A stretch of DNA of 33,137 bases from Occallatibacter sp. (GTDB taxonomy: Bacteria > Acidobacteriota > Terriglobia > Terriglobales > Acidobacteriaceae): positions 1 to 33,137 of the forward strand of contig JARLGE010000118.1 in assembly GCA_031296215.1 (NCBI GenBank). Direction: 5' to 3'. How positions within the stretch are numbered: the first letter of the stretch is position 1; each line of letters opens with the position of its first letter. The notes under the pieces are model-generated. The model was not told the origin of the DNA and did no database searches. It was given only the letters and a program-made list of their open reading frames with translations. Made by a program: the position numbers and the translations under genes. Positions 1 to 8,895 of this stretch are shown piece after piece.

Positions 1-1179
1 CTGGTTCACGACCTTCGCGGTTTGCGGCCCCTGCACGAAGGGCTTGGGCGTGAGGCGCGCGGGACGGAAGGGGACCGACGCCGGGATGCAGGTGAAGTGG
101 TTGGAGTAGTTATCCTTGCCGCCCCCCTCCCCACCCTCGCCGCTGGAGCTGTAGGTGCCGCCCACCAGGCCGGTGTGGTGAATCTCGGTGAGGATGTACG
201 ACGCGTTCATCGAGTCCTGGTAGTGGTCCTCGAGGTCGAACTTGTATCCGGTGGTAAAGGCGCGGCAAACACTGGAGCCATGGGCGACAAGATGACCAGC
301 TTCCTCTTCCTGCATGCGAAGCTTGGCGAACGCCGTTCCGTCGCCGCGGACGGTGTATTCGCCGGGATAATCGAAGAGTTCAAAGCCGGCATTTCCGCCC
401 ACTGTGTCGATTGTCGATTCCGTGGCCGTCAAGTTGGTCGACGGCGTTTTGAAGTTATAGTCGGTTAGCGTGTATTTGCCGCTCTTCAACTCCTGCTCGA
501 TGTTCCAGGAGCTGATCACATCGTCCGCATCAAGTCCCCCGCTCACCAGGTTGTATCCGGCGCTCTCCTGCCCAGGGCACGGCTCGTGGATGCTTGAGGA
601 GTCGGCGATCACCATCGTATGCTTCCCATCCTCGTGCTGGAAGAAGTAGAAGATGCCGTTCTGCTCCATCAGCCGGGAGATGAAGTTGAAATCGGTCTCG
701 CGGTACTGGACGGTGTACTCAAGCGGCGTGTAGGACCCATTCAGGGAGATCTTGAAATCGGTAAACCCCCGATCCGAAAATACCTGCTTGATGATGTCTC
801 CGACCGTCTTGTTGTGGAAGATCCTGCAATCGGCATAGCGGGTCAGCACCCACGTCCAGGGAACAACCTCCATCTGGTAATGGGTAAACAAGTTGTCGGC
901 GCCGCTCTGGGCAAACTGGCTGACCAGCCCGTTGAAGTAGCGCGGAGTGTTGTCCGACTGGTTTACCGAGATGGTGACGTTCTTGCCAACGATGTCGGAA
1001 AACTCGATGGGCGTGGCAGGCTGATGGGTATCCGGGTCGGTAGCCTCGCTGAGCAGATCCAGATGGAAGCGGAACAGGCGCGAGATGGCCTCATAGCCGG
1101 TGAAGCCGGCAAGCAGCAGCTTATCCACGCCCAGCGGCGTGGTCAGGGAGATGAGACGGCCTTCTTGCGAGTAGGGCAT
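1..1179 (-). CDS. vgrG: T6SS spike protein VgrG (TssI), 3' end missing
   Basis: VgrG trimers cap the Hcp tube and carry effectors through the target envelope. Translating the minus strand from the ATG at 1179 gives an uninterrupted 393-residue frame that leaves the window at base 1. It begins MPYSQEGRLISLTTPLGVDK and contains the family hallmarks LLLAGFTGYEAISRLFRFHL, a YRETDFNFISRLMEQNGIFY stretch, and near the edge the transition PFRPARLTPKPFVQGPQTA, which marks the start of the gp5-like OB fold. So the gp27-like half is present, while the needle and any C-terminal extension lie outside. A Gly/Ser/Glu-rich loop is encoded at about 121-165. The ribosome binding site GGAGGAC lies 5 bases before the ATG. 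The gene is the last visible member of the minus-strand T6SS operon and lies downstream of a probable effector/immunity pair, which suggests that effector is VgrG-associated. Confidence 0.95.
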   Translation of the reverse strand, partial: MPYSQEGRLISLTTPLGVDKLLLAGFTGYEAISRLFRFHLDLLSEATDPDTHQPATPIEFSDIVGKNVTISVNQSDNTPRYFNGLVSQFAQSGADNLFTHYQMEVVPWTWVLTRYADCRIFHNKTVGDIIKQVFSDRGFTDFKISLNGSYTPLEYTVQYRETDFNFISRLMEQNGIFYFFQHEDGKHTMVIADSSSIHEPCPGQESAGYNLVSGGLDADDVISSWNIEQELKSGKYTLTDYNFKTPSTNLTATESTIDTVGGNAGFELFDYPGEYTVRGDGTAFAKLRMQEEEAGHLVAHGSSVCRAFTTGYKFDLEDHYQDSMNASYILTEIHHTGLVGGTYSSSGEGGEGGGKDNYSNHFTCIPASVPFRPARLTPKPFVQGPQTAKVVNQ

Positions 1180-1404
1180 TTTAGTCCTCCTAAGTCTCGG
1201 ACGGATTGCCTGATCGGTCAATTCATCCCTTCATGCTAAAAGCACGGCGTCAATACGTCTCTCCGGCCTCCACCACTCATTCATCCAGGCGATTGCGCTT
1301 ACAGGGATCGGTCTTGGGTTATCCCTTTCCCGGCAACGCTGGAACGCGCCCAATCCGTCGGCTTCCCGGTGCGTGCGGCAGGCCTGACATGCGTTCGTCC
1401 CCCA

Positions 1405-1983
1405 CTAGCAGGCGCTGCTCAATACCAACGCAACCACGGAGTCGCCCCGGTAGACAATGCGCGCCTGGCAGTTGCAGGAATCGCCTCGAAACACCGTCGC
1501 GCGCGATCCCGCCGTGTCCCCCGGGGTTTGCTCCTGCGGCTGGTTCCAATCGATTCCGCAACCCTCTCGACCGAATGAGTCCAATGCGCCCTTCTTCAGG
1601 AGCGCCAGCGCCTTTTCCCTGCTCAGGCCCAGAAACTCGGCTCGTTGTTCCGAGTATTCGATGCTGGAATTTACCCGGGCGTCCAGATGCGCATCATCTC
1701 GAAATACATACGAAAGTGCAATGTTCTCTCCATCCAACTTTGTGTCGCAGCGGTTCGGCTTTCCCAGTTGGCGAAGCATCTTCCTGTAGAAAGGTCCTGC
1801 TTCCACGCGCTGTTCGAGCTCCCGAACCTGGTGTTGACGGGATGCCGGCAGGTTTGCCAGGTCGCCTGGAGAGCACTGCGATGACTGGCTCTGCGCCCAA
1901 CTCGATTGACCGCCGAGGGATAACAGCCCCAGCAGGAATGAGGCCGCCCAAAACCGTGCTGAGCTTAAAACTGGGCGTGCCAT
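1405..1983 (-). CDS. Secreted protein, probable immunity protein of the adjacent M15 effector
   Basis: This 192-residue protein belongs to no family I recognise. It opens with a clear Sec signal peptide (hydrophobic stretch about residues 10-24, likely cleavage after the Ala of SSWAQS). There is no lipobox, so a soluble periplasmic protein is expected. The mature part has six cysteines, including a CNC near the C-terminus and a final Cys, so disulphides are likely. The start at 1983 lies inside the end of the upstream gene (19-bp overlap) and has a good GGAGGG ribosome binding site, so the two genes are probably translationally coupled. A small periplasmic protein encoded directly after a leaderless cell-wall hydrolase, next to vgrG, is the classic layout of a T6SS immunity protein. 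The function is inferred from context only. It is not a TssJ lipoprotein, because the lipobox Cys is absent. Confidence 0.75.
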   Translation of the reverse strand: MARPVLSSARFWAASFLLGLLSLGGQSSWAQSQSSQCSPGDLANLPASRQHQVRELEQRVEAGPFYRKMLRQLGKPNRCDTKLDGENIALSYVFRDDAHLDARVNSSIEYSEQRAEFLGLSREKALALLKKGALDSFGREGCGIDWNQPQEQTPGDTAGSRATVFRGDSCNCQARIVYRGDSVVALVLSSAC

Positions 1984-2612
1984 CTCACCAACCCTCCTTC
2001 TTTCTCGAGAAACTTCCCCAGGCCGGGAAGAGCCCGAATCGCCTTCTTGATTCCGTCGGCGTCCTTGTCTACCGGCTGCACATCGAATGCATCACCCGAA
2101 AGATGCTTGCTCAACTGGGCCAGTTCCGCATCGGTAAGGCCATCCAGCACCCCCTTCAGGCCGTCTGCGATCTCGGCTTGCTTTTTCTTGTCCTTGTTAT
2201 CGTCGACCCATTTCTGGCAGGCCTTGCTCGCCGCGCTCTGCGAGTAGGTCTCCTGTATCCAGGTCCGGTTCTGCACCACATTCGAGGCCATCGCGCTTGC
2301 CTGCTCGGCCTTGTCCCGCCGTCCGCTGGTAAAGGTAATTGCGGGGTACTGTCGCTTCAATTCGTACGCCGCCTTCTTGGCTGTGGCCGAAAGGTCAAGA
2401 GCCTCGATATCCGCATCTGTTTTCGGCGCAGCCGCGGGGGTTCCCGCTTGGGCCGCCGCTTTGTCGTTGACGCCGACAGGTCCCTGCGTATCGCCCGCCG
2501 GAATCTTGAGATTCGGGTCGGCGGCGTCATTCTTCCCCAGGGGCCCCGGTGTCAAAGGCGATGCCGCTTGCGGATCGGTTCCCGTGGGAGCGTTGGGATT
2601 TGAGCCTGCCAT
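1965..2612 (-). CDS. Probable T6SS effector, M15-family (VanY-like) peptidoglycan peptidase
   Basis: The 215-residue product has a disordered Pro/Ala/Gly-rich N-terminus (about residues 1-68) and a C-terminal domain that resembles D,D- or L,D-carboxypeptidases of the M15 zinc peptidase family. SGRRD (96-100) corresponds to the conserved substrate-binding Arg region. HLSGDAFDVQPV (170-181) gives zinc ligands H170 and D177. The terminal RWHAQF supplies H212, with E203 or E205 as possible catalytic Glu. There is no signal peptide, so the enzyme would need another route to reach peptidoglycan, which T6SS delivery provides. The ATG at 2612 is preceded by GGGGGAG at good spacing. An in-frame extension up to 2786 has no such site and is not used. 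It follows clpV by 204 bp, overlaps the putative immunity gene and is two genes upstream of vgrG. The M15 call rests on motifs alone. A housekeeping peptidase is unlikely without a signal peptide. Confidence 0.72.
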   Translation of the reverse strand: MAGSNPNAPTGTDPQAASPLTPGPLGKNDAADPNLKIPAGDTQGPVGVNDKAAAQAGTPAAAPKTDADIEALDLSATAKKAAYELKRQYPAITFTSGRRDKAEQASAMASNVVQNRTWIQETYSQSAASKACQKWVDDNKDKKKQAEIADGLKGVLDGLTDAELAQLSKHLSGDAFDVQPVDKDADGIKKAIRALPGLGKFLEKEGGLVRWHAQF

Positions 2613-2816
2613 GATGATCTCCCCCAGTGAATGAGCATTCCCCTTACAGAGCTTTTGCACCTTTTCCTGTGCATCAGCTCTGCACGAGACTACGACGATT
2701 GTGACGTCGAGGAGATGGTCCAGACAAGCCAGGCCCCGGGCCCGTCGAATTTGTCCTCTTTGGACACGCCTCGCCGTCACCCACAATTCCGTCCCCCCCG
2801 GAGCCTAGGGGGAGCG

Positions 2817-5552
2817 TCACGCGTAGACGAACGCCCCGTCCTCCCCGATCCCAACGTGAATAGCGCTCATCCTTTCTCCCTCCGCCATGCCGCCCAGTAT
2901 TTTACGGGAAATATCCGGAAGCAGGGTATTGGTGAGGATGTTGTCCACGTTTCGAGCCCCGCTTTCGACTTCCGTGCAGCGGTTGGCCACCTCGTTCAGG
3001 AAGGCGTCGTCGTAGGTCAGCTTCACCTTGTGATTCTCCTGCAGCCTTCGCTGAATCTTGCCCATCTTGAGCCGGATGATCTGTTTCATGGCCTCGTCGC
3101 GGATCGGGTAGTACGGGATCAGGACCAGGCGTCCGAGAAAGGCGGGCTTGAAGATCTTGTTCAGAGCCGGCTTGAGCGCCTCGATTAGCGCCTTCGGGCT
3201 GGGCGCCGTCTCCGGATCGGCCACCAGCTTCATCATCTCGTCGGTGCAGGCGTTGGTGGTGAGGATGATGATGTTGTTCTTGAAGTCGATCGAACGGCCC
3301 TCCCCGTCTTCCATGTTGCCTTTGTCGAAGACCTGGAAGAAGATTTCCAGCACGTCGGGGTGGGCCTTTTCAACCTCATCCAGCAGGACCACGGAGTAAG
3401 GCCGGCGCCGCACCGCTTCCGTCAGAACGCCGCCTTCGCCGTAGCCCACATACCCCGGAGGCGAGCCCTTCAGCGTGGAAACAGTATGCGCCTCCTGGAA
3501 CTCGGACATATTGATGGTGATCAGGTTGTGCTCGCCGCCATACAGCAGGTCAGACAGCGCCAGCGCGGTCTCGGTCTTGCCCACGCCGCTGGGGCCCACC
3601 AGCATGAAGACGCCAACCGGCTTGCTGGGATCGTCGAGGGAAGCCCGCGAAGTCTGAACGCGCTGTGCGATGACCTCCATGGCATGCGCCTGCCCGATGA
3701 CCCGCTTGCCCAGGTGTTCCTGGAGCGCGAGGATTGTCGCAATTTCGTCCTTCAGCATTTTGCCGGCGGGGATACCGGTCCACGCCGATAGCACCTCGCC
3801 CACAATCTGGGCATCCACGCACACCTGGATCAGGCCGGTCTCGCCTTGCACCGCGCCAAGCTCCGTCTCCAGTGTCTGCAGTTCTGCCCGCAGGGCTTTC
3901 GAATCGACGGGCGCCTCTGCAGTTGCATCTTTTGGCGCCTCGGCTGCGGCATCCTTTGGCGCCTCAGCTTTCGCGTCGTTTGGCGCCTCTGCTTTCGCTT
4001 CTTTTGCTGCGGCTGCTTTTGCCTCTTTGGCGTGGCCGGCCTCAAGCTTGTCGCGGATTTCACGAATCTTGCCCACCAGTTCGCGCTCTTTGTCCCAGCG
4101 CTCCTGCAAGGTCTTCAGTTTGGCGTCGGCTGTGGCCCTCAGCGCCTCAATCTCGGCGAGCTTTTCCTGGTGATCGGCGCCGACAATCTCCTCGCGATCG
4201 AGGATCCTCTTCTCCACATCGAGTGCGTCGATCTGCCGTGTCAGGTCTTCAATTGCAGGCGGTATCGAGCTCTGACCGAGCGCGAGGCGCGCGCAGGCTG
4301 TGTCGAGAATGCTCACTGCCTTGTCGGGCAACTGGCGTCCGGCAAGGTAGCGATGCGAGAGGCGCACGCTGGCGGCGACCGCTTCATCCAGGATACGGAC
4401 CCGATGATGCTTTTCAAGAGACGCCACCAGGCCGCGCATCATGACCATGCATTGCGGCTCGCTGGGCTCCTCCACCTTCACGACCTGGAAGCGCCTGGCC
4501 AATGCGGCGTCTTTTTCAAAATACTTCTTGTATTCCGACCATGTGGTTGCAGCGACGGTGCGGAGTTCTCCACGGGCAAGGGCCGGCTTCAGCAGGTTTG
4601 CGGCATCGCCCTGTCCAGCCTGGCCACCCGCGCCGATCATGGTGTGCGCTTCGTCGATGAACAGAATGATCGGCGTGGCCGATGCCTTCACCTCTTCGAT
4701 CAGGCCTTTGAGCCGATTCTCAAACTCTCCCTTGACGCCGGCGCCCGCCTGAAGCAAGGCCAGATCGAGGGTGCGGATTTGAACGTTCTTCAGCGGCGGA
4801 GGCACATCGCCCTGCACCACGCGCAAAGCAAATCCTTCCACCACCGCCGTCTTGCCAACGCCGGCCTCGCCGGTGAGTATGGGGTTGTTTTGGCGCCGGC
4901 GCGTGAGGATGTCGATTACCTGGCGAATCTCAGCATCGCGGCCGAGCACCGGGTCGAGTTTGCCTCTCTTGGCGTTGCCCGTCAGGTCCACCGTGTACTG
5001 GTCCAGATTCGGCGTCTTGCCGCCGCCCGGCTTTTGGGCGCCATCGCCGGGCCCGGCCGGGGCTGCGGCGGTAGTCGTCTCGCTCGACAGGGCGACAATG
5101 CCCATGAGGTCCTTGCGCAGGGCGTCGGCGTTGATCTTCTGGAATTCCTTGCTGACTTCGTAGATCAGGCGGGAGAGCTCTTCATCCGAAACCAGCGCGA
5201 GAATTGCGAAGCCGGTGCGCACCTGGCCCGCATTGAAGTCGATTGAGCCAATCGTCCACGCGGTGGTCAGCATCTTCAGCACCGTCGGGCTGATCGCCGG
5301 AGTACGGGCATTGCCGGACTTCAGCTTGTCCATGCTGCGGCTCAACTCGGCTGTGAGTCTGGACTTGTTCACCTCAAAATGCTTGAGGATCGCGGCAAAG
5401 TCGCCGGAAGCCGAATCGAGCAGTTTGGTCAGAAAGTGCTCGATCTCGATATCGTAGTGGGTGCGGGAAAGACAAAGGCCGGCTGCACCCTCAAGAGCGG
5501 AGCGGGCTGGGTCATTCAGTTTGGAGATCAGCGATTTCAGATTAATTCCCAT
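2817..5552 (-). CDS. clpV: T6SS sheath disassembly ATPase ClpV (TssH)
   Basis: ClpV is a cytoplasmic hexameric AAA+ unfoldase that recycles the contracted TssB/TssC sheath. The 911-residue product has a Clp N-domain (about 1-160), a first AAA+ domain with Walker A GEAGVGKT (228-235) and Walker B ILFIDEAH (296-303), a coiled-coil middle region, and a second AAA+ domain with GPSGVGKT (653-660) and VVLLDE (721-726). The pore-loop and sensor regions look intact. Its oddity is an Ala/Lys/Glu/Pro insertion at about residues 508-552 inside the middle domain, built partly from a 24-bp tandem repeat. This makes the protein slightly longer than common ClpVs of about 870-890 residues. The ATG at 5552 follows GGGGGA, and tssG ends 10 bp upstream. 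The tss context separates it from housekeeping ClpB. Confidence 0.96.
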   Translation of the reverse strand: MGINLKSLISKLNDPARSALEGAAGLCLSRTHYDIEIEHFLTKLLDSASGDFAAILKHFEVNKSRLTAELSRSMDKLKSGNARTPAISPTVLKMLTTAWTIGSIDFNAGQVRTGFAILALVSDEELSRLIYEVSKEFQKINADALRKDLMGIVALSSETTTAAAPAGPGDGAQKPGGGKTPNLDQYTVDLTGNAKRGKLDPVLGRDAEIRQVIDILTRRRQNNPILTGEAGVGKTAVVEGFALRVVQGDVPPPLKNVQIRTLDLALLQAGAGVKGEFENRLKGLIEEVKASATPIILFIDEAHTMIGAGGQAGQGDAANLLKPALARGELRTVAATTWSEYKKYFEKDAALARRFQVVKVEEPSEPQCMVMMRGLVASLEKHHRVRILDEAVAASVRLSHRYLAGRQLPDKAVSILDTACARLALGQSSIPPAIEDLTRQIDALDVEKRILDREEIVGADHQEKLAEIEALRATADAKLKTLQERWDKERELVGKIREIRDKLEAGHAKEAKAAAAKEAKAEAPNDAKAEAPKDAAAEAPKDATAEAPVDSKALRAELQTLETELGAVQGETGLIQVCVDAQIVGEVLSAWTGIPAGKMLKDEIATILALQEHLGKRVIGQAHAMEVIAQRVQTSRASLDDPSKPVGVFMLVGPSGVGKTETALALSDLLYGGEHNLITINMSEFQEAHTVSTLKGSPPGYVGYGEGGVLTEAVRRRPYSVVLLDEVEKAHPDVLEIFFQVFDKGNMEDGEGRSIDFKNNIIILTTNACTDEMMKLVADPETAPSPKALIEALKPALNKIFKPAFLGRLVLIPYYPIRDEAMKQIIRLKMGKIQRRLQENHKVKLTYDDAFLNEVANRCTEVESGARNVDNILTNTLLPDISRKILGGMAEGERMSAIHVGIGEDGAFVYA
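3900..3995 (-). repeat. 24-bp tandem repeat within clpV (about 4 units)
   Basis: The octamer ggcgcctc recurs at 3910, 3934, 3958 and 3982 on the plus strand, exactly 24 bases apart. The repeat encodes four imperfect copies of an eight-residue unit of the form AEAPxDAx (residues 520-551 of ClpV). It lies in the middle-domain coiled-coil region and keeps the reading frame, so copy number could vary without breaking the gene. Confidence 0.85.
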
Positions 5553-5562
5553 AAATTCCCCC

Positions 5563-6597
5563 TTAAAGTGTCAGAATTGTGTCGTCGGGGTCGCAACCCA
5601 ACGGTTCCGTCTTCGCCCAGGAGACCCAGCCAAGCCGCGCCGGATTACTTGCGTCGAGATCGAGTTCAACATTGGGCACCTGGTTTCGATCGAGCACCAG
5701 TTGCACTTCAAACTCCAGGCATTGATTGGTGAAGAAGCGGGAAATGGTGCGCAGCGCTTTGTGGGCGCCGCCTCCAGGCAGAAAATCGCAATAGCGTTCA
5801 ATCCCCATGGGGCCAAGCCGGATGCGCACCCGCGACTGCCGGTCCCACACGGCATCGCCCACCACCGCGCCGGATCCAACCTGGCGTGAGGCAGACTCCT
5901 CTTCCTTCATTCCGCATTGCGTCGCACGATCCAGGCCGTACCAGCCGCCAGTGAATTGCTGAATCTCCACGGGTACCTCAAAATAGTCCCCGATCACCTG
6001 CTCCAGCGCCACCGCGGAATGCATCTGCGACCCCGCCAGCGACACATAATGCAGGAACGCTTCATCGTCAATATCTTGCCGGTCGCGCAGGCCTGCGGTC
6101 CCCAGACCGACCAGGTCGAGCATGTACCGGGTAAACAGATCCCGTCCGCCGGTATTATATGTGACCGCGAAATTCGACCTCTGCCAGGCCCGATAAAAAA
6201 GCGAAATCGCCCGATGATTGAAGATATCGAGGAACGCCGCCAGAGTGTGGTCCTTGGCCCGGGCCCGCTCCAGGATCAGTTCGCTGTAGGCGTAGGGGAG
6301 CACACCCATGGGACCGGTGAGGCCCATGAAGTTGACCAGCATCTCCGGTCGCTTATCGCCTTCGACTTCCAGGCCTTGAATCTCGCTGGCTGGAAAGCCA
6401 AGCCGCTGATTGACCCGGAAATGCACGGCTTCATCCTCGGGACTGGAAAAACCGCCCACATGCTGCGAATTGGCCCTCAGCCGCTGCAACAGCGTCACCG
6501 CTTGGAAGAACTCAAACGAACACGGGTCCTCAAGCAACTCATGGCCAAGCAGGGAGTACTCTAGATGATTGGTTTCCGTCCCGATCTCGGTTGCCAT
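5563..6597 (-). CDS. tssG: T6SS baseplate subunit TssG
   Basis: TssG (ImpH/VasB family) forms the baseplate wedge with TssF and TssE. The start chosen is the ATG at 6597, giving 344 residues, which is typical for the family. The longer frame up to 7104 has no family-like sequence and lies inside tssF. Recognisable TssG features are CSFEFFQAVTLLQRL near the N-terminus, VHFRVNQRLGFPASEI, MGLTGPMGVLP, a long region around FLDIFNHRAISLFYRAW, and a C-terminal domain containing VRIRLGPMGIERYCDFLPGG. A GGAAGGAG site precedes the ATG by about 11 bases. It overlaps the end of tssF by 37 bp, which implies coupled translation of the two baseplate partners. Confidence 0.95.
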   Translation of the reverse strand: MATEIGTETNHLEYSLLGHELLEDPCSFEFFQAVTLLQRLRANSQHVGGFSSPEDEAVHFRVNQRLGFPASEIQGLEVEGDKRPEMLVNFMGLTGPMGVLPYAYSELILERARAKDHTLAAFLDIFNHRAISLFYRAWQRSNFAVTYNTGGRDLFTRYMLDLVGLGTAGLRDRQDIDDEAFLHYVSLAGSQMHSAVALEQVIGDYFEVPVEIQQFTGGWYGLDRATQCGMKEEESASRQVGSGAVVGDAVWDRQSRVRIRLGPMGIERYCDFLPGGGAHKALRTISRFFTNQCLEFEVQLVLDRNQVPNVELDLDASNPARLGWVSWAKTEPLGCDPDDTILTL

Positions 6598-8402
6598 TCG
6601 TGGAGTCTCTCCTTCCTCTGCGGAGTCGTGACACTCAATTGCGTAAAGCTGTTCAGGGATGCGCTCATGCCGAAGAACCTTTCCAACACGCAGGCGAACA
6701 GAAACGCGCCGCCCCCGGTGAACTGGTCCTCGTCGATCTCCATATTGATCCGCACCCCGCGCGCGAAGCTGACTCCCTGTTCCGAAATCAGGCGCGTGAA
6801 ATGCGGCTGGCTTTGAATACTTAGAATGCTCTGAATGACGTTTTGCGAATAGGCCGTGCGGCCAACATCGTAAAGCCGCAAGATCTCCTGCAACGCATCC
6901 TTGCCTCCCTCGACCAGCGAAAGATAGTTGAGCGACAGGTGGGAAACCAGCCGCCACAACGTACTCTTGCCCAGGGCCGGACGCACCGGCGGTGTCGGCT
7001 TGCGGAGCGCGACGATCCGCCTCATCGCCGTCGCGCCTTCCATCTCGAAATCGCTGTCCTGGTTGCCGAACGGCAGACGTGCAGGCAGGTCGCGATTCGT
7101 GCATGTTGTACGCACGGAGAGGATTGCCGCATCCGGGTCCACGGAAGCAGTCGAAAGGTCAATCAAAGATAGTGAAATGTCGGTGCCCTCGTCATTCGGG
7201 CGGTTCGAGGGTCGCCGCCGGGCCAGCCAGAAGCAGGATCGGTCTTCTTTCCTTGAGGAATGACGGAGCGAGTAGAACGGCTCGTAAGCGGTGATCTTTT
7301 GATTCGTGGAATTGATCGCGTTCACTTCGTCAACCGAGTAGATCTCCATCGAATAAGGCCGTCTTACATCGGGTATCAGGGGGTATTCGTATTTGCGCTG
7401 ATTCAACTGGATCGGCTCGGCAACTTGGGTAAACAGATTCACCACTGGCGCGCATCCCAGCCTGAAAGTCTTCTTCGAAACTTCCAGCTCCAGCCGCTGC
7501 ACCCGCCCTTCCCCTTCGATTTCGGAAATCAGAAAGATGATTTCGATCGCATCTTTGAAGCCAGCCGCCCCCACGCATTCCAAACCCGATAGATCGAGGA
7601 AGAAGAACTTCTCTGGAAAAGCGAAGTACTCCATAAGCAGCCGATGGCCGGCGAATGTGGATGAGGGATAAGAAACGATCCCCTCGTCGGCGCCGAAGCC
7701 GACGGCCTTCAGAGCCGAAGCGGGGAGCATGACCGGCGCCAATCGCGATCCATCCGTAAGATCGCGCACCACGATGCGATTGAGCCGGCTGAAAAGGAGC
7801 TCATAGAGTATGTTAACCAGGCCGCTTTCGCCATCCAGGTAAAAGCGCAGTTGATCGAGCTTGAGACCGGGGAAGGTGACGTCGCGCGCACAACGAAGCT
7901 CAAGGCGCACCGCCCAGGTTGAGTCGTTGGTCTTCACCGCCGGCTTCAGCCGGCTGGGCGCGCTCAACTCCACCGCGCTTACCGTCAGCGGCCATAAGGA
8001 TGTGTCGTAGCACGTGCGAAATATGCACGGTACGCCGCCGATCGGTTTTGAATAGAGCTGCGAATTCCGCTCAATTTTCATTCCGCTGGTAAGCTTGCCC
8101 TTTTCCGGATCAAGCTGAAATTCCACCACCGACATGGACGGAATGGGACGGACCAGTTGGGGATAGACGATGCTGAGCAGCCCGTCGGTAATCTCGGGGA
8201 ACTCATCCTCCATCTTGAGATGGACGCGAGCGGCTAGAAAGGCGAACGACTCAAGCAGCCGCTCCACATGCGGATCTTCGCATTTGGTCGGTTCCAGCGC
8301 CAGCCGCGAAGCAACCTTGGGATACTTCTCTGCAAACTGCGTGGCTGATTTGCGCAGGTAATCCAGCTCCCGCTCGTAATAAAGCAGCAGGTCATCGCGC
8401 AT
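6561..8402 (-). CDS. tssF: T6SS baseplate subunit TssF
   Basis: TssF (ImpG/VasA family) pairs with TssG to build the baseplate wedge around the VgrG hub. The 613-residue length fits the family. The N-terminus RDDLLLYYERELDYLRKSA followed by FAEKYPKVASRL is the standard TssF opening. LLESFAFLAARVHLKMEDEF and LVRPIPSMSVVEF follow, and the C-terminus has FFGMSASLNSFTQLSV, the usual end block. The start overlaps the tssE stop region by 11 bp and the end overlaps tssG by 37 bp. No frameshift or missing block is visible. Confidence 0.96.
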   Translation of the reverse strand: MRDDLLLYYERELDYLRKSATQFAEKYPKVASRLALEPTKCEDPHVERLLESFAFLAARVHLKMEDEFPEITDGLLSIVYPQLVRPIPSMSVVEFQLDPEKGKLTSGMKIERNSQLYSKPIGGVPCIFRTCYDTSLWPLTVSAVELSAPSRLKPAVKTNDSTWAVRLELRCARDVTFPGLKLDQLRFYLDGESGLVNILYELLFSRLNRIVVRDLTDGSRLAPVMLPASALKAVGFGADEGIVSYPSSTFAGHRLLMEYFAFPEKFFFLDLSGLECVGAAGFKDAIEIIFLISEIEGEGRVQRLELEVSKKTFRLGCAPVVNLFTQVAEPIQLNQRKYEYPLIPDVRRPYSMEIYSVDEVNAINSTNQKITAYEPFYSLRHSSRKEDRSCFWLARRRPSNRPNDEGTDISLSLIDLSTASVDPDAAILSVRTTCTNRDLPARLPFGNQDSDFEMEGATAMRRIVALRKPTPPVRPALGKSTLWRLVSHLSLNYLSLVEGGKDALQEILRLYDVGRTAYSQNVIQSILSIQSQPHFTRLISEQGVSFARGVRINMEIDEDQFTGGGAFLFACVLERFFGMSASLNSFTQLSVTTPQRKERLHEWQPRSGRKPII

Positions 8403-8892
8403 CGTCGCCCCCGGTAAGGCGGCAGTTTCCGCTCTTCAACTCGATCACGGTGTCGAAAGTTATGGGTTCCGGGACAGGATCCATCCGAAGCATCGCCTCC
8501 ACGCGCAAACGCACGTCTTTCTTGCCGGAATCCGCTGTTTCGATCATCACCAGGCGCACGTTGGCCAGCCGCGGCTCAAACTGGTTGATAGTGGCTAGAA
8601 CCTGCCGCACAAGCCTGTTGCGATCTCCTGAAGCCAACATGGTCAAAGCGGAAAGGTCGGGAAGACCGTAGGTGTAGGCAGAGCGGTTGAGCTCCTTCAA
8701 TCCCTCATCCGGGGGGTCGCAGATGCGGCGAGAGTTGAGCAGCCATTCCAGATCCCGCCGCACCGCGCTTTTCAAAAGCCGAACCGATTGCGAACGGCTC
8801 AGCGAGTTTTCCATTCGGTTTTCTGGTTCTAGATCGATGAGCCGGTCCAGCACGGAGACGGTGATCGTGGTTTCGCCGAGGCTTCTGGCCAT
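8392..8892 (-). CDS. tssE: T6SS baseplate subunit TssE (gp25-like)
   Basis: TssE is homologous to phage T4 gp25 and initiates sheath polymerisation from the baseplate. The 166-residue protein starts with a short segment ending VSVLDRLIDLEP. It carries the gp25 core RRDLEWLLNSRR, then YGLPDLSALTMLASGDRNR and NQFEPRLANVRLVM, which match the conserved fold. The ATG at 8892 comes 3 bp after the tssA stop codon, and its end overlaps tssF by 11 bp, so it is embedded in the operon. Confidence 0.95.
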   Translation of the reverse strand: MARSLGETTITVSVLDRLIDLEPENRMENSLSRSQSVRLLKSAVRRDLEWLLNSRRICDPPDEGLKELNRSAYTYGLPDLSALTMLASGDRNRLVRQVLATINQFEPRLANVRLVMIETADSGKKDVRLRVEAMLRMDPVPEPITFDTVIELKSGNCRLTGGDDAR

Positions 8893-8895
8893 GGT

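Noticed and set aside
1206-2603. A 465-residue plus-strand frame across the effector and immunity genes
   Set aside because: Arg/Pro-rich low-complexity translation without a ribosome binding site. The minus-strand genes have a signal peptide, motifs and proper ribosome binding sites.
2613-2786. In-frame N-terminal extension of the M15-like effector
   Set aside because: The extension lacks a ribosome binding site and differs in composition; the ATG at 2612 has a strong GGGGGAG site.
2792-2813. Stem TCCCCC/GGGGGA after clpV as a terminator
   Set aside because: Only a 6-bp stem with a 10-base loop and no T tract, and downstream genes lie on the same strand.
3846-5246. A 466-residue plus-strand frame antisense to clpV
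   Set aside because: A shadow of the clpV codon pattern, with no family-like sequence.
6598-7104. In-frame N-terminal extension of tssG
   Set aside because: It lies wholly inside tssF and is not TssG-like; the ATG at 6597 fits the family length.
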